A stretch of 20,239 bases of DNA from DASXMX01 sp036794395 (GCA_036794395.1 DAIRGS010000114.1:1-20239); one strand, 5' to 3'; shown: positions 1-9,150, counted from the stretch's first letter. The notes: a model not told the origin generated them from the letters alone. Numbers and translations are program-made.

Positions 1-41
1 GACCACGCCAAAATTATATTGGGGGAGCCTTGAATACCTTC

Positions 42-1046
42 TCACGCTGGAATGGCGAGTTTACATTTTGCCATGACGAGGCGGGCGCGATCGACGAATT
101 CCGGCTCGAGCGTGTAGGGGATTTCGGTGGTGAAGGGGATGGTTTCGGTGGCGGCGCGGAGACAGTAGAGCTGGGGAGTTCCGGGTTGGCCGATGACCAG
201 ATCGAGCCATCCGCCGTGGTCGGGGGCCAATGCCAGGAGGGGGCCGGGCAGGCCCATTCCGGCATTGAGGAATTTGATCCAGTTTCGGGCGGCGTGGGTG
301 GGGGTTTTGGCGCAGAGTGGGACGCGGACAGCGGCGATATGATTTGGGTCAAGCTTTGCTTTGAGGGGGATGTCTGCCGGGGACAAATTGATCAGCAGCT
401 CGCGCTCGATGTGATAAAGAATCCGGAACATGCCCTGATGGTCGGGACCGAGTTGCGGGTTGTCGATCAGGCGTGGGATCGAATTCATTTGCGTGATGGA
501 TTTCGGAGCTGCAGACGGCTGCTTTGTTGTCTGCTCGGCCGCGAATGACTGTAAGGTGTTGAGGGCATTCATGACCTGTTCGTGAGACGTGGCCTCCTGG
601 CAACTCATCTGGACTTTTGGGAGGAAGACCAGAATTTCCTTGAAGGCTTCGTCAGACGTCGCTCCAAGCCATAACAGCACGATCACCATGGGGTAGGCGT
701 CGCGCCCTTTGCCATCCTGTGAATACCATAGACGGCCAAGCACCGCCCCGCCTGAAAATCGGTGGAGAAGGGTGTGGCCAAACGGGGCAAGCTTCTTGGA
801 CTGCTGAAGCTTGTCCCACTGGCCATTGTCTACGTTGCCGGTGATGCCTTCGTAGATTGCGCGTTTGAAGTCGACGAGGGTCGGGTGTTGAAGGCCAAGG
901 TCGGGGACGTGATCGTTCCAAGCCGGGTGTTTGCCGAACGCCCCGGCAAAGACCTGAACGGGCCGGGTGTCGAACGACTGAGCTTTGTTGCTCAGTTTCT
1001 GAACCCAGCGTTGGAGGAAGGTTTCGGACATCGATTGTTGGAACAC
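42..1046 (-). CDS. tagF: TagF-type T6SS regulator (ImpM family), with C-terminal extension
   Basis: TagF proteins are cytoplasmic negative regulators that hold T6SS assembly off post-translationally, in some species by acting on the Fha scaffold. The family signature is clear near the N-terminus: residues 34-46 read GAFGKHPAWNDHV, followed by the conserved middle with LWYSQDGKGRDAYPMV. The protein is 334 residues, longer than the usual single-domain TagF; the extra part (from about residue 180) is of unknown function and may be lineage-specific. It is the last T6SS gene in the window and starts 4 bases after the tssM stop, so translation is probably coupled. The start is uncertain: a GTG at 1046 lies directly behind the tssM stop, and an ATG at 1031 gives MSETFLQRW; neither has a clear ribosome binding site. 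Family assignment is firm; the regulatory role is inferred from the family. Confidence 0.9.
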   Translation of the reverse strand: MFQQSMSETFLQRWVQKLSNKAQSFDTRPVQVFAGAFGKHPAWNDHVPDLGLQHPTLVDFKRAIYEGITGNVDNGQWDKLQQSKKLAPFGHTLLHRFSGGAVLGRLWYSQDGKGRDAYPMVIVLLWLGATSDEAFKEILVFLPKVQMSCQEATSHEQVMNALNTLQSFAAEQTTKQPSAAPKSITQMNSIPRLIDNPQLGPDHQGMFRILYHIERELLINLSPADIPLKAKLDPNHIAAVRVPLCAKTPTHAARNWIKFLNAGMGLPGPLLALAPDHGGWLDLVIGQPGTPQLYCLRAATETIPFTTEIPYTLEPEFVDRARLVMAKCKLAIPA

Positions 1047-1050
1047 ACTT

Positions 1051-4000
1051 TCAGTTAGACCAGGTGGATGGATGCGGAATCGGATTCTTGAATGTCAGAA
1101 GAAGCCATTGGGCGTAATGTTGTCGCTGACCCATCCGATCCACATTGCCATACTCGGGCTCGAGGCGCACGTACCATTTTCTTGACGGGACGGGGGGATC
1201 TCCAATTCTAGGATCTCCGTTTTCAGCGGCGGCTACAGCGTTCGAATGCGACAGCAAATAAAGGCATTGCCACACGTTCATGGTCTTAGTGACTTCGTGC
1301 AGAGTGCCATCAGGCTTTTGCGGGTGCTCGTAAAATTCAAATGCGATGTTGATGTTGGGCCATGATATATCCCCAAGCCGACCGGGACTGTCAGACGACC
1401 GCCCGCTTTTCCGATCCGGCGGTTGCTTGCCGATGACCAACGTGAAATCGCTCCACTTAATACTGGCCCGCGGAAGCTTCGGACGAACTTCTTCCAGCAG
1501 TTTGGCGACTGCGTTTTCGTCCGGGATCTCCACTCTGCAGGTGGCCGGACCATTCGCCAACGGGAGTGATTCGATCAGGGCATAGGCTCGACCGAGCCGC
1601 TCGAATCGCTCCGATCGCAGGCCTCCACGAGCCAGCGCTTTCAGTTCATCGTCAATCGCGGCGTACTTCGGGTTTCCCAGGAGGTTTCCGCCTCCAACAT
1701 TTTCCGGTTTGGATTTGGCGGCAGTGCCCCATAACGACGTTCCCCCCAGGATCTGGCGAAGTTGGTCCAGATTCTCGGGAGTGATTTCGACCGTTGAATT
1801 GATGTTAAATGGAAATTTGGCCAGGTCGGAGTCCACTAATTGAATAGTGCCCGGCTGCTCGCCTTGCCGTGCTACAACCCGCAACAGCCCAAGCGTCACC
1901 TCGGACCAATATTTTTCGACTTCATTCACTCCGGCGTCGACCATGTATTTACGCTGCAATACGGCGGCAGGCTGCTCGAGAAGAATGGCGCGTACGGCAT
2001 TTACGTCGGTGGAATTAAGCGTTCGCCAATAGTCGATCTTCTCCTGGATTGCATCTAAATCGAGTTTGTCGGAGGACGCGGCGATGAACGCGCTTGTTCT
2101 TTCCGCGGCGCGTTTTACATCGATTTGGACCGGAGAACTGAACGATTGAACCTGGTCCAGTGCATCTTTGACAAATCCTCCCAACTCTTTGAAGTTGCGA
2201 TTGACATCGGTGGCACTCAGGAGATGCTCGTGAAACGTCTTCCAGTCCCGGGGGATTCCTGCCGGATCAATTTCGGGGAAGAGTCCGGACCAGTAGATGA
2301 CATAATTGCGAAGGTATGCATCAGCAGGCTGCCGGCGTTGTGCTAAATCCGCCGAGAGCTGATCGACATCCAACGGTTTGGGGTCGCCGGCAATTTCCTG
2401 CGAGATGGTGTGAACGGTGCCGAATACAGCCGAGAGCGCGCCGCTGACCGCGCCCGGATTGTATCGCTGATCGGCATCGTCCTTGTCGTGTTTTGTAAAC
2501 GGGATAGCGGGGATGGCGAATTGGCGGTAATTGCCATGCGGTTTGGCGATGGAATCCGCGATCCATTTTTGCGTGGGAAGAGAAGCGATCTGCTGGGCCA
2601 CCGATTTATTGAGATGGTACGGACCCGCCATGTTTGCGTGGAGCTTCGACACATCGGTTTGGGCAAAGGCAACGGGGTTCTCGGGGCCGGCGGCTGTCCC
2701 GCTTGCGGCAATGGATTTAGGCGATACCGAGAAAGCTGGATCGGCCGGGAGCGTGGACGGACTATCGGATTCGTCGAACAGTTCAGTGTTCGCCAACTTA
2801 TACAAATCGTGCACGACAACAGCGGCGCGTTTCTCGTGGGCATCGACGTTTACAGTTTTGAGCAGCGTGGAATCGAATGGACTGAGTTGGGCTTCAATTT
2901 CTGTTTGCTTGGATCGGTCATCGGATTTATTGATTTCCTCGATCCGCTTTTGAAGAGCGTCACGGATTTGGGAGGGCAGCGGGAGTTGCCGGCGATCCGA
3001 AGGAATGGAGTCGCGCACGGCGATCAACACGTCGGCCGCTTCTTTGCCGGCGGCGGCCTGTTCTTTGCGATAAAGCCCGACTAGAGACAGCGGATTGCCA
3101 CCATTGTCCAATTCGCTCAGGCGTTGGGACATTTTGGTGCTGTAAAAGCCGTCATAAAGCTCCCAATGCTTCTTCCAGTTGTCTCGCTGGCGGTAAAAGT
3201 CCGCGACGGATTTGGGATAGTTGTTCTCCAGGCTCAGGCAGAACTCATGAAGGGTTTTTTGGCGATCGCGAAGATCGACCAATGCGGTTTGCCAATCCAG
3301 GAACCGCGTATTGGGCCGAGCGCCAATATCTCGCGAGTAATCGATCAACGTGTTCACGCCCTTCTGGGCCGGGCCGGAATCAGGTTGAACGAAGGACCAG
3401 TGTTCATTGGCCGATAAACTGGCGGGAATGAAAAGTTGCAGTCCCTCGCTGAGGACCTTCACGTAGGCCTGTTCGTTGGGGTTTGGCGTGGCGGCTTTCT
3501 TGTCGGGCCGGTCGGCAGTGACGTAGGCAAACAAAGTTGGAAGATCCGGCCGGACCCCACATTCGAAGCGGATCAGTTCTTTCAGGGCCGCGGTGGAATC
3601 CTCGTCCCAATGCCCGGCGGTTTTGCCCTTGATCTTATGGCGGGTCGCTTTGATGAGTGGCGCAAGAACGTTGGCGGCGTATATTTTTCCGGCATCGTTC
3701 TTCTGACTTTCATTGATGTCGTTGGACTGGTCCTTCATTTGAAGGAGAAACGCGGCGGGTTTGAAGATAGGCTGAACATGGACATCCTGAGTACCCCACG
3801 TATTGAGGTCTTCATAGAATTTTCCGATGGAGGTGCCGCCGTCGTCGGCAACTTTTTCCAAGAGACGACTTTTCGGATGAATTTCAGGTGATTCAAGAAT
3901 TTGCAGGGTGCCGTCGGATTGTTTGAGTTGGGTGGCACTTTTCCAGAAAGCTGTTTGGTTTTCGGAGATGCTGCTGCTTCGTTCATGGCTTCCCCAGAGA

Positions 4001-5385
4001 GAGAACGCAAGGATGATAATCGCCGCGATGAACCCGGTGGAGAGGAGGGCGACCTTTCGGGTTTGTTCGGCTTTGCGTGTGTTCGGGGCGCGGGTGACCA
4101 GGCCTTGTTCGGGGAAGGCTTTTTTGAGCAGAACATCGCGGAGGAAGAAGGCGCGGTCGCGTTCCCATACGCGACGTTCGCGCAAGGAATCAATGGGGAC
4201 ATGCAAAAGCTCGGCCAGCTCGGCATCGAGCGCCTGACCTTCGCGCATTGAGCTGGTGAAGTAGATGCCGCGAAGAAAAAGCGGTTTCGGAGACCATTCT
4301 CCGGCCACAAACACGAGGGCGAGATAGCGGCCCAGACGGGGGCCAAGGTGCTTAAAGCTGTCGGGGAAGGAATAGAGCGAGTCGACTTCGTCGATGCGGC
4401 GGGATTCCATTCCTTCGTGGGCCACCGGGTCAAGCAGCAATCCGAGACGGCGCTCGGACAGACGCTTGTGAACTTCACTCAGATGCGCTTCCACTTGCTC
4501 GGGATTGAAGGGTTCATCGAGCGGCTTGGGATTGGACCAGCCAAGGATTTGATGTTGGAGCTGGGGGTTGTCGAGTGTTTCGAAGAACTCGCGGAAACCG
4601 TTGATCAGGTCGCACTTGGTGACGATGACATAAACGGGAAAACGCACTTCCAGCGCCCGCTGTATCCTGTCAAGTTGCTGGGCAATCGTCGCGGCTTTGG
4701 ATTCGATCTTGTCGGCGGTGTCCACGATGAGGCTCTCAGCGGGGATGACCAGGATGAGGCCGTTGATCGGGCATTGGGGGCGGTATTTGACCAGGAGCCG
4801 GAGGAATTCCGACCACTCCGCGGCGGTTCCGGGCTGAAGTTCTCCAAATAGGTATCGGCCCGCGGTATCGAGAATGACGGCCTGGTTGGTGAGCCACCAA
4901 TTCATGTTGACCGTGCCGCCGGTACCCTGAAGGGAATCCTGAAGACCCGGAGGGAAGGGCAGATTGGAATGGCGGATCGCCTCGGTCTTTCCCGATCCAG
5001 GCTCCCCCACCAGAAGGTACCAGGGCAATTTGTAGATATCTTTTCCAGTTGCGCGAAACTTGGTGATGCCCGCTTCGAAACTGCGGCGAAGATCGTCAAG
5101 CTTGGCGCGAGCTGCGACGGCGGTGAGCGCATTGGGGGTGACACCGGCCGCCTGTTGGAGCTTTTGTACGAAGGGACGATTTTTCCGACTGGCGACCCAT
5201 CTTGCGACGAGCCACAGAAGCAACAGTACGAGGATCAGGCCGAGCAAAATCACCACTTCGCCCATCCAGGATGCGCCGGATTGCTGGAAGGTGATCGCCA
5301 GGACCCCGACCAGCGCGGACGCACCGACCGCGCCCAAAGCGACGCTGGTCAGATTGCTCAATTTGTCCGGAGGCACTTCAGGCAT
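1051..5385 (-). CDS. tssM: TssM (IcmF/VasK) inner-membrane T6SS subunit
   Basis: TssM is the large inner-membrane protein that, with TssL and lipoprotein TssJ, forms the envelope-spanning channel anchoring the T6SS. The ATG at 5385 is chosen because AGGTGG lies 7 bases upstream; a TTG six bases earlier would sit inside that spacing. Two membrane segments lie near residues 12-30 and 43-63. An intact Walker A, GEPGSGKT, follows at about 127-134, an LDTAGR motif near 172-177, and TKCD near 256-259, so the cytoplasmic GTPase-like domain looks complete. RGIYFTSSMREG (about 372-383) is a typical IcmF motif. A third membrane segment spans about 445-465, and the remaining roughly 975 residues should be periplasmic. 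At 1444 residues it is longer than many TssM proteins. It begins 25 bases after tssL and runs into tagF, inside one operon. Confidence 0.97.
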   Translation of the reverse strand: MPEVPPDKLSNLTSVALGAVGASALVGVLAITFQQSGASWMGEVVILLGLILVLLLLWLVARWVASRKNRPFVQKLQQAAGVTPNALTAVAARAKLDDLRRSFEAGITKFRATGKDIYKLPWYLLVGEPGSGKTEAIRHSNLPFPPGLQDSLQGTGGTVNMNWWLTNQAVILDTAGRYLFGELQPGTAAEWSEFLRLLVKYRPQCPINGLILVIPAESLIVDTADKIESKAATIAQQLDRIQRALEVRFPVYVIVTKCDLINGFREFFETLDNPQLQHQILGWSNPKPLDEPFNPEQVEAHLSEVHKRLSERRLGLLLDPVAHEGMESRRIDEVDSLYSFPDSFKHLGPRLGRYLALVFVAGEWSPKPLFLRGIYFTSSMREGQALDAELAELLHVPIDSLRERRVWERDRAFFLRDVLLKKAFPEQGLVTRAPNTRKAEQTRKVALLSTGFIAAIIILAFSLWGSHERSSSISENQTAFWKSATQLKQSDGTLQILESPEIHPKSRLLEKVADDGGTSIGKFYEDLNTWGTQDVHVQPIFKPAAFLLQMKDQSNDINESQKNDAGKIYAANVLAPLIKATRHKIKGKTAGHWDEDSTAALKELIRFECGVRPDLPTLFAYVTADRPDKKAATPNPNEQAYVKVLSEGLQLFIPASLSANEHWSFVQPDSGPAQKGVNTLIDYSRDIGARPNTRFLDWQTALVDLRDRQKTLHEFCLSLENNYPKSVADFYRQRDNWKKHWELYDGFYSTKMSQRLSELDNGGNPLSLVGLYRKEQAAAGKEAADVLIAVRDSIPSDRRQLPLPSQIRDALQKRIEEINKSDDRSKQTEIEAQLSPFDSTLLKTVNVDAHEKRAAVVVHDLYKLANTELFDESDSPSTLPADPAFSVSPKSIAASGTAAGPENPVAFAQTDVSKLHANMAGPYHLNKSVAQQIASLPTQKWIADSIAKPHGNYRQFAIPAIPFTKHDKDDADQRYNPGAVSGALSAVFGTVHTISQEIAGDPKPLDVDQLSADLAQRRQPADAYLRNYVIYWSGLFPEIDPAGIPRDWKTFHEHLLSATDVNRNFKELGGFVKDALDQVQSFSSPVQIDVKRAAERTSAFIAASSDKLDLDAIQEKIDYWRTLNSTDVNAVRAILLEQPAAVLQRKYMVDAGVNEVEKYWSEVTLGLLRVVARQGEQPGTIQLVDSDLAKFPFNINSTVEITPENLDQLRQILGGTSLWGTAAKSKPENVGGGNLLGNPKYAAIDDELKALARGGLRSERFERLGRAYALIESLPLANGPATCRVEIPDENAVAKLLEEVRPKLPRASIKWSDFTLVIGKQPPDRKSGRSSDSPGRLGDISWPNINIAFEFYEHPQKPDGTLHEVTKTMNVWQCLYLLSHSNAVAAAENGDPRIGDPPVPSRKWYVRLEPEYGNVDRMGQRQHYAQWLLLTFKNPIPHPSTWSN

Positions 5386-5410
5386 AACCAAACCACCTGG
5401 CAGAGTTGAA

Positions 5411-6115
5411 CTAACGTTTGGAGGCCGGAGCAGCTAGATCCGTAGCGGAGCTTATAGCCTTGAGATCCTCAGACAGGCCACTGGACGCCGAGAAATATCC
5501 CCAAACATTGATTGCAAAGACCGCGATCAATAACAGCGCGAGGGTCACGGTAATGCCCAACACGCTCTTGCCCACTGGGCGATAGAGAATTGTCTTGTCC
5601 GGGTTGTATGCCTCAGGACAAATGGGAAGTGATTCGTCGGAATTGATGGACCGACGAAGACGCGAAGCGCATTCGAGCATCTTGCGGCGCAGGTATTCGG
5701 GTTGGCCGGTGTAGAAGCCGGTGAAGCCCAGGCCCATGCAGGTGTAGAACACGGCCAGGCGCGGGACGGCGTTTTCGGATCGGTCGGCGAGGGTCGCATC
5801 AAGTAGATCGAAGAATTTCTCATCCATCGCCATCTGCTGGTGCTCGTATGCCAGATTGGGCCAATCATGGGCGAAGGAAAGATTGCTGTTGCGCACCATG
5901 AAATCGATAAAGCCCAGAAGGGTGATGTAGATGTTCCCCTGCTGCATGTGCAGGAGGATTTCGGAATCGGACTTGGCCTGGGCGCGGATGTCCTTGAGAA
6001 GCTGGCCGATTTCTTCCTTCACCTGGCGGAGTGAGTGATTGCCGCCTTTGCGCGCGGAGCGATTGAGGCGACAGATGTATTGGAACAGTGGCTCGCAGGT
6101 GTCTAACAGCTTCAC
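5411..6115 (-). CDS. tssL: TssL (DotU/ImpK) T6SS membrane subunit
   Basis: TssL binds TssM in the inner membrane and contacts the baseplate through its cytoplasmic domain. The 234-residue product has a cytoplasmic DotU domain (about residues 8-165, with LFQYICRLNR, YITLLGFIDFMV, and MGLGFTGFYTGQPEYL motifs) and one C-terminal membrane segment at about 184-205. There is no OmpA-like peptidoglycan-binding extension, so this is the short form. The start is a GTG; an ATG alternative is lacking nearby and a GAGG sits 8 bases upstream, which supports the GTG. It starts 23 bases after tssK and precedes tssM, the common K-L-M gene order. Confidence 0.95.
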   Translation of the reverse strand: MKLLDTCEPLFQYICRLNRSARKGGNHSLRQVKEEIGQLLKDIRAQAKSDSEILLHMQQGNIYITLLGFIDFMVRNSNLSFAHDWPNLAYEHQQMAMDEKFFDLLDATLADRSENAVPRLAVFYTCMGLGFTGFYTGQPEYLRRKMLECASRLRRSINSDESLPICPEAYNPDKTILYRPVGKSVLGITVTLALLLIAVFAINVWGYFSASSGLSEDLKAISSATDLAAPASKR

Positions 6116-6138
6116 TAAAACAACCTCGAAAGCTTCAT

Positions 6139-7548
6139 TCAGGCACGTGGTCGCTGCGGCGTTGCAGCCGGGGCCTCATCAGGCAACGTCATGTAAAGAG
6201 CAAGTTGAAAATCCGACGATTCCATTTGAACCCAGCGCGCCCCAATGATCTTTTCGCGTTGAACCATTTCCCACATGCGCGTGCTATCGGTTCGCAGGAG
6301 CCGGAAGTAAATCATTCCTGACTGGACGGGCAACTGAAGTGGCGGCTGGCGCTCTTCCTGGAGTTTGACGCCCCAGACGGCCTGGCGAATCATGCTGCGG
6401 GCCATCAGTTTGAAACGGTCGGCATCCTGCACGAGCGTGGCGACGGCGCGAGGATCCTGGCGGCTTTTCACGGCCAGGAAATATTCGTTGGCCTGTGCCA
6501 GATGGTCGTCGCTGAGCTGGGCGAACATTCCGCCATCGGCCGGGGCAAAATCCACTTTTGAGAAGCGGCCGCGGACTTTTGTGCGGAGCTGGGGCCGGAT
6601 CTTCTGGTTGAGATCCATGAACGAAATCGCGGGATTGTCGTGATCGTAGGCGGCGACGTCGAATACATCGGTGGCGGGCTGCAGGGCGGCCAACTCCGCG
6701 TGCAAGCCGCGAAGTTCCAGATATGCCTCGGAGGTGGTGATGGCCTGCATCTCGGCGATGAACTGAAGGCGGGCGCTGTAACGATTGAGGGTCAGCAGGC
6801 GGAGCATCTGCTCGAACTGCGGGCCGCGCATGGTTTCGACGTTAAACCCGCGGGACATTTGAGCCACCAGTTCTTTGCGGGTGGCCTCGACCTGGTTGGC
6901 CAGGTCACGCACCATGTCACGAAGTACGACCGACCCGCTGAGCAGAAGGCAGGGCGGAATGAACGCCGGATCCTGCTGGGGAAGACCCACATCCTGGCCG
7001 GCGGCGTGAGCAATCCGCAACAAGGGTATCACTTCCAGGTCGGTGCGATCGTCATCTTCGAGCAAGAGGCGGGCATTGATGCGGCGGACGAGAATGGGCT
7101 GTGGATTTTCGCCGGTGTTTTCGTCGGCGAGGGAGCGGGTGGTGACTCGAAACTGGCGTTTGGAGCGCCAATCGTCGCCGGAACCTTCTTCGAGAGCGTT
7201 CGACCGATCGGGCTTCCACATGGGGACGCCAAGCGACACGGTAAATGGCTCGACGCTGGAATCGAATGCGTGGCGGATGTTGAGAGGCGGCAGGTCGGCG
7301 TTGTCGGGAAACTCGACAAGCAGTCCGCTGGGCATCACGACGCGAAGGCGCGCGAATTGAACCAGGTGATTGTTGAGGGCATCGGGGGAGAGTCGGGCTT
7401 CGATCAGGCCATAAGGGTAGCCGCATTGCAGGCGGCGCTCATCGGCAAAGCGCGCGTAGATGCCGCGCTGCATGGCTTGCAGATGATGGGGCTCGAGGTA
7501 AAGCCCTTCGTTGAAATGCAACTGCTCATTCATCTGCCAGCCCATCAT
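6139..7548 (-). CDS. tssK: TssK (ImpJ/VasE) T6SS baseplate protein
   Basis: TssK is the trimeric baseplate component that joins the TssFG wedge to the TssL/TssM membrane complex. The 469-residue length is normal for the family. The diagnostic N-terminal motif is present at residues 9-25 (HFNEGLYLEPHHLQAMQ), and the family pattern continues through the central and C-terminal domains. Three in-frame ATGs lie at 7548, 7545 and 7533; none has a strong ribosome binding site. The start just 15 bases behind the upstream gene's stop is shown, and translational coupling is likely. Its neighbours are an unassigned T6SS-associated gene upstream and tssL downstream. The protein is soluble, with no signal peptide or membrane segment. 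Confidence 0.96.
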   Translation of the reverse strand: MMGWQMNEQLHFNEGLYLEPHHLQAMQRGIYARFADERRLQCGYPYGLIEARLSPDALNNHLVQFARLRVVMPSGLLVEFPDNADLPPLNIRHAFDSSVEPFTVSLGVPMWKPDRSNALEEGSGDDWRSKRQFRVTTRSLADENTGENPQPILVRRINARLLLEDDDRTDLEVIPLLRIAHAAGQDVGLPQQDPAFIPPCLLLSGSVVLRDMVRDLANQVEATRKELVAQMSRGFNVETMRGPQFEQMLRLLTLNRYSARLQFIAEMQAITTSEAYLELRGLHAELAALQPATDVFDVAAYDHDNPAISFMDLNQKIRPQLRTKVRGRFSKVDFAPADGGMFAQLSDDHLAQANEYFLAVKSRQDPRAVATLVQDADRFKLMARSMIRQAVWGVKLQEERQPPLQLPVQSGMIYFRLLRTDSTRMWEMVQREKIIGARWVQMESSDFQLALYMTLPDEAPAATPQRPRA

Positions 7549-7563
7549 TTGCGTTCGCGGCGG

Positions 7564-8478
7564 TTAGATATTTGCCCGCCGGCCGCGAATCAATTTTTCG
7601 GCGAAGTCGGCGATCGACTTTCGCATTGCATTGTCTACCGCGCTTACATCATTGGATTCAAAAAGCTCGACATATTTCCGCCAATACCGCGCCTCGGCGT
7701 TAAACGTGACGGAGCCTACCGTTGCCCGGACTTCTTCCGGGGACATTGCCCTGAGGTTTTCAACCGCGAATTGACCTGTCTGCGCGATGGCCGCCACGAG
7801 AGCGGCCACAAGCTGTCGCAGCATATTTGTATCTTCAATCATTTGCTGACGCGAGACCATGGGGCTGCCGGTCACAAAGCGGGCCATGAGCTGCTCGAGC
7901 ACACTGGGGCATCGAATACTGGACTGGGGGGCGATGGCGGTTTGCCAGGTGCGCCAGATGACGCGATCGAGGCTGCACATGATGTCGACCAACTGCGTCA
8001 TCAGTTCGAGCACGCGTTGGGAATCGAGTTGATCGCGCGGAGCCAGTTTGAGCTTGGCAGCCAGTTCCGACATCGCCACAGGCGGCAAGCCCCCCCCGCC
8101 AGTGCCCAGGAAGCCGGCTTGCTGGAGTTGCTCGGTCGTGGTCCGGCGTTGTTGTTCGGAAAGCGTGTTACGGAGGGAGATCAACTGCGAGACGAGGAAA
8201 CTGGGATCTTTGAGTTGATCTTCGGTGGGTCCGCGAGTTACACCGACGGCAGGGGTCGGCTCGGCGGCAGTGCCATCCCAGGTTGGGAAACGGGATTGGA
8301 GATCGTCGAGGAAGGCTTTTCGCTCGGATGGGACGATGCTGCTCATCGCGCGGCGAAGCTCTTCAACCAGATAGCCTCGGCGCACTTCATCGCCCTGATC
8401 GGCAAAATCGATTTGGACCAGGCGCAGACGAGCGGCCAGAGCCGCCACACGATCCGATCTGGAGCCATTCTCGTTCAT
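7564..8478 (-). CDS. T6SS-associated protein of unknown family; C-terminal part faintly FHA/TagH-C-like
   Basis: This 304-residue gene has an ATG preceded by GAGG at 7 bases and sits between the TssJ-like gene and tssK, so it is almost certainly a T6SS component or accessory. There is no signal peptide and no membrane segment. Residues about 1-60 are a charged helical region (RRGYLVEELRRAMSS), residues 70-125 look like a low-complexity linker ending in Gly-rich FLGTGGGG, and residues about 130-304 form an alpha-helical domain. That domain has a pattern I associate with the C-terminal domain of T6SS FHA proteins (TagH/Fha): SLDRVIWRTW, then AVENLRAMSPEEV, then ARYWRKYVELFES and a final helix with DFAEKLI. 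No FHA domain precedes it. The resemblance is by eye and weak; it may equally be a family of its own. A cytoplasmic scaffold role beside TssK is inferred from position. Confidence 0.75.
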   Translation of the reverse strand: MNENGSRSDRVAALAARLRLVQIDFADQGDEVRRGYLVEELRRAMSSIVPSERKAFLDDLQSRFPTWDGTAAEPTPAVGVTRGPTEDQLKDPSFLVSQLISLRNTLSEQQRRTTTEQLQQAGFLGTGGGGLPPVAMSELAAKLKLAPRDQLDSQRVLELMTQLVDIMCSLDRVIWRTWQTAIAPQSSIRCPSVLEQLMARFVTGSPMVSRQQMIEDTNMLRQLVAALVAAIAQTGQFAVENLRAMSPEEVRATVGSVTFNAEARYWRKYVELFESNDVSAVDNAMRKSIADFAEKLIRGRRANI

Positions 8479-8525
8479 TCCCCAACCTCAAAACGAGGTG
8501 ATGCAGCAGCGAAGTCTTTCATCTC

Positions 8526-8555
8526 ACTATATATGGAGATTCGGATTTGAGACAA
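8526..8555 (-). promoter_or_regulatory. Candidate internal sigma70 promoter
   Basis: In the 98-base gap between the TssJ-like gene and the 304-residue gene, the minus strand reads TTGTCT (8550-8555), an 18-base spacer, then TATAGT (8526-8531). This gives an AT-rich -10 close to consensus and a fair -35, with a start point near 8519 about 40 bases before the next ATG. It could give tssK-L-M-tagF transcription independent of the first two genes. No terminator is visible upstream in this gap, so it would add to read-through, not replace it. Confidence 0.4.
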
Positions 8556-8576
8556 GTTATTCAATACCCCAATCCC

Positions 8577-9119
8577 CTACTTCTGCTCGCGCAACGGCTT
8601 GGTTTCAAGATCCAAGCCCGCGGGAATCACTGAAATGCTCAGTTTCTTTGTCTCCTCCCAGCGCTCGCATGATAATGGTACTTCCAGGATCCGCTCGTCG
8701 TTGCCGGACTTGTTGGCCGCCAGCCTGGGATAATTGGAAACGAAGATCAGTTTCATCACCTTCCGTTCCTTCCATTTATCCCAAAGCGCTTCCATTTTCT
8801 TATATTCCAACGTCTGGGACGTCTGCTCCTGCCCTAATAGAAGGGTCCGAAGCAAAGTGGGATCGACCCGGCGATCGAAGCCGGGGGCGAAGAAATTGTC
8901 GACCGACTCCTTTGTCCAGTCGCGCGTATCGTTGTCCGGCACGGCAATGACATCGACCTCAACAGACGGATAGACGTCATTTGTCTTAAGCGTTGGGGCC
9001 AGCGAGACGGTGATATCATCGAAGTGGCGCATTTCTCCCTTGCATCCGCAGCCGGCGGCAATCGTGAAGAGCAAAATGCAGCATAAAGGCGTCAGCGCCC
9101 TGGAACAAAGTGAACTCAT
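8577..9119 (-). CDS. tssJ: TssJ-like outer-membrane lipoprotein
   Basis: TssJ (SciN) is the small lipoprotein that ties the TssL-TssM complex to the outer membrane. The product is 180 residues from the ATG at 9119, which has GGGAG 10 bases upstream. Residues 1-23 are a lipoprotein signal peptide ending in the lipobox IAAGC with Cys24 as the acylated residue; the +2 residue is Gly, compatible with outer-membrane sorting. The mature 157 residues open with VSLAPTLKTNDVYPSVEVDVIAV, the hydrophobic alternation expected of the TssJ beta-sandwich, followed by a WTKESVDNFF segment where TssJ has its 'F' loop region. The size, lipobox and place just ahead of tssK-L-M fit TssJ, but sequence identity to well-known TssJ is low. 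The alternative is an unrelated T6SS lipoprotein. The assignment is an inference from context plus fold-like pattern. Confidence 0.65.
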   Translation of the reverse strand: MSSLCSRALTPLCCILLFTIAAGCGCKGEMRHFDDITVSLAPTLKTNDVYPSVEVDVIAVPDNDTRDWTKESVDNFFAPGFDRRVDPTLLRTLLLGQEQTSQTLEYKKMEALWDKWKERKVMKLIFVSNYPRLAANKSGNDERILEVPLSCERWEETKKLSISVIPAGLDLETKPLREQK

Positions 9120-9150
9120 CTGAATGACGCTCCCAAACAAACGGACTTAA

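Noticed and set aside
2410..3084. 224-codon plus-strand frame opposite tssM
   Set aside because: It is antisense to the continuous periplasmic part of TssM and has no family-like features.
6640..8550. 636-codon open frame on the plus strand
   Set aside because: It lies opposite tssK, the 304-residue gene and the internal promoter gap. The minus strand encodes a clear TssK here. The plus reading has no family motifs and is a by-product of GC-biased codon positions.
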